From contig JAKMCZ010000170.1 of the NCBI GenBank assembly GCA_022428185.1, positions 1 to 6,657 of the forward strand: a DNA stretch of 6,657 bases, in the 5' to 3' direction. Both the position numbers and the translations under genes were made by a program. This DNA is from Alphaproteobacteria bacterium (GTDB lineage: Bacteria > Pseudomonadota > Alphaproteobacteria > RS24). The notes under the pieces are model-generated. The model had not been told where the DNA came from. It did no database searches and worked only from the letters and a program-made list of their open reading frames with translations. Positions 5,361-6,657 of the stretch are shown here, in pieces; the stretch's first letter is position 1; each line of letters begins with the position of its first letter.

Positions 5361-6551
5361 TTATATGGTTCTGGGCGCATCGAAATCAATGCCGACTTTG
5401 CTGAGGCGGTCGACAAGCGGCATGCCGAGACCGCTGGCGCTGGTTAAGACACCGCCATAATCACGCCCGCCCGGCAATTTGTCTAAATCGTCCACCAAGC
5501 AGAGCGCACATTCGGCGACCAATTTGGAGGTCACCTTATAACCGGGGTCGCCTTTGCCGCTTATGCCTGAGACCAATTTGTCGCCTGCTTCGGTTTCAAG
5601 GATAAATTTGCAATCGAACCAGCCATTATCGCGCACGTCTTGCGACGGCCCTTCGCCCGGTTGTTTGAGCATCGGGCGAACCAATTTACGCAAAGGCGTG
5701 AACAACACCAACCCCAGCCCCACCATGCCCAACAGGCCTTTAATGGCGTTCCAGCGCGACGGGTGATAAGCGAATTCTTGATAGGCGAAGTCAGTCCCGT
5801 AAGGGGCTTGCTTTTGGCCCAGCAAAGCGGCCGAGCGGCGCACCACGCGCGTATTGGCGGCAGCCATGATAAACGGCGCGCCATAGCCGTTAATCTCCGG
5901 CTTGGCGGCGACGGCGAATGTGTCGGTGCTGTGTTTTTCCATTTCAGGCGTGGTGGTGCCTTGGGGATTAAGCAAAAACGGGTCGGTCAAATCGTCTCCG
6001 AGGTTCAAATCGGGCATTGAGAAAATGGTTTCCAATGTGCCGCCCGAGGCATCGCCTTTGAACGAATGAAATGACTCGATGCGCTTTATCGGCACTGCGG
6101 CTTTTTGAACAGCGAAGAAGCTGCCCAAATCAGACGGGATTGAGTCAAAGCCGCAAGATGGAATAATCCGCACACCTTTGCGTGCGGCCTCTTCATGGTG
6201 TTTGTCAATCAAACCCTTAACCCAGAAATTTTCGCCGGTTATATCGACATAATGGGTTGCGTTTTTCACGCAGGCGGCGACCAGATTGGAGCCATAGCGG
6301 TGAAACGGTCCGGCGGTAGACAATACGACTTTGGCGCGCGCCGTCATCGCTTCAAGCGCTGATAGGTCATCTGCGTCAGCGACAATCGCCTCGACATCAG
6401 CCCCGCTGGCAGCAATCACCTCGGCCAGTTTGTCGCCATTGCGTCCGCCGACGGCCCATTTAATATCGGCCTTGTGTTGCACCAAATAGTCAACGCATAA
6501 GCGGCCGGTAAAACCGGTTGCGCCATAAACAACAATATCCAAATCTTTCAT
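5361..6551 (-). CDS. Saccharopine dehydrogenase-like oxidoreductase (trans-acting enoyl reductase family)
   Basis: This 396-residue protein begins with a Rossmann nucleotide-binding motif, DIVVYGATGFTGRL (5-18), followed by VGGRNGDKL, where the early arginine (R37) suggests NADPH. Family hallmarks follow: STAGPFHRYG (78-87), YVDITGE (101-107), IPSCGFDSIPSDLG (130-143), ASGGTLETI (168-176) and GGVLTSASGLGMPLVDRL (367-383). Together they match SCCPDH/Rv2449c-type proteins, including mycobacterial trans-acting enoyl reductases, not true lysine-pathway saccharopine dehydrogenase. A hydrophobic stretch at about 271-286 (GLLGMVGLGLVLFTPL) may contact membrane or lipid, as proposed for animal SCCPDH. 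Substrate is unknown; lipid-type substrates are an inference. The ATG at 6551 is chosen because GGGAG lies five bases upstream and the Rossmann strand begins at once. In-frame ATGs at 6563 and 6590 have poor ribosome sites. The cupredoxin-like gene follows on the same strand. Confidence 0.88.
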   Translation of the reverse strand: MKDLDIVVYGATGFTGRLCVDYLVQHKADIKWAVGGRNGDKLAEVIAASGADVEAIVADADDLSALEAMTARAKVVLSTAGPFHRYGSNLVAACVKNATHYVDITGENFWVKGLIDKHHEEAARKGVRIIPSCGFDSIPSDLGSFFAVQKAAVPIKRIESFHSFKGDASGGTLETIFSMPDLNLGDDLTDPFLLNPQGTTTPEMEKHSTDTFAVAAKPEINGYGAPFIMAAANTRVVRRSAALLGQKQAPYGTDFAYQEFAYHPSRWNAIKGLLGMVGLGLVLFTPLRKLVRPMLKQPGEGPSQDVRDNGWFDCKFILETEAGDKLVSGISGKGDPGYKVTSKLVAECALCLVDDLDKLPGGRDYGGVLTSASGLGMPLVDRLSKVGIDFDAPRTI

Positions 6552-6657
6552 GTGATCTCCCATTTGGCGGTTTAGCGAAAGCTCTTCCATCAGGTGTAGA
6601 TGAACTTTATAGCGTGCATCAATAGCTTTATGGCAAAAACAATCAGGCCGCGCGGAT
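6552..6657. other. Region upstream of the oxidoreductase gene
   Basis: This edge holds GGGAG (the oxidoreductase ribosome site) and AT-rich sequence on the minus strand. TTGCCA and TATAAA can be picked out there, but 19 bp apart, which is too long for a convincing promoter. The oxidoreductase frame stays open to the window edge. A + strand ATG at 6630 could start a divergent gene (MAKTIRPRG), but no Shine-Dalgarno precedes it and only nine codons are visible. A third reading gives a minus-strand peptide ending with TGA at 6590. None can be decided from this window. Confidence 0.3.

Noticed and set aside
6630..6657. Possible divergent gene start reading MAKTIRPRG on the + strand
   Set aside because: Only nine codons are visible and no Shine-Dalgarno precedes the ATG, so it cannot be supported as a gene.
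1..6657. A defence island, biosynthetic cluster or mobile element
   Set aside because: No transposase, integrase, nuclease-helicase set, toxin-antitoxin pair, terminal repeats or change in codon use is visible; all genes are core metabolism, repair or transport, or conserved hypothetical.

Overview
The window looks like ordinary chromosomal housekeeping DNA from an alphaproteobacterium of moderate GC (about half, by eye). The evidence is the ATP-type PckA tail with its alphaproteobacterial look, a long proofreading DNA polymerase I, a methylmalonyl-CoA epimerase, and a secreted cupredoxin-like protein of a type I associate with alphaproteobacteria. Codon use looks uniform, and I see no mobile element, RNA gene, CRISPR array or phage gene. 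The genus cannot be settled from this stretch.

Layout: positions 2-181 (+) are the last 59 codons of pckA. A 192-bp gap follows, holding three inverted repeats (the last a good intrinsic terminator) and a very AT-rich patch. The convergent polA gene (374-3259, -) fills most of the left half and starts at TTG behind a strong Shine-Dalgarno. A 128-bp divergent intergenic region carries a hairpin next to the polA start and candidate promoters. On the + strand, an ABC transporter ATPase (3388-4317) and a methylmalonyl-CoA epimerase (4337-4750) are 19 bp apart and probably co-transcribed. They meet, tail to tail, a minus-strand pair: a secreted cupredoxin-like protein (4791-5312) and, upstream of it, a saccharopine dehydrogenase-like / trans-acting enoyl reductase-like oxidoreductase (5361-6551). 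The convergent junction holds a perfect 16-bp palindrome and an overlapping 11-bp tandem duplication that sets the stop codon of the secreted protein.

Function: the genes cover separate tasks. PckA makes phosphoenolpyruvate from oxaloacetate. PolA repairs DNA and matures Okazaki fragments. The epimerase serves the propionyl-CoA to succinyl-CoA route, which feeds oxaloacetate and so could indirectly supply PckA. The ABC ATPase has no permease in view. The minus-strand pair has no known link to the rest. I found no convincing sign of a new multi-gene system. The points worth a second look are small: the duplication and palindrome at 4780-4814, the hairpins around polA, the permease-less ABC ATPase, and the frame that stays open upstream of the oxidoreductase.
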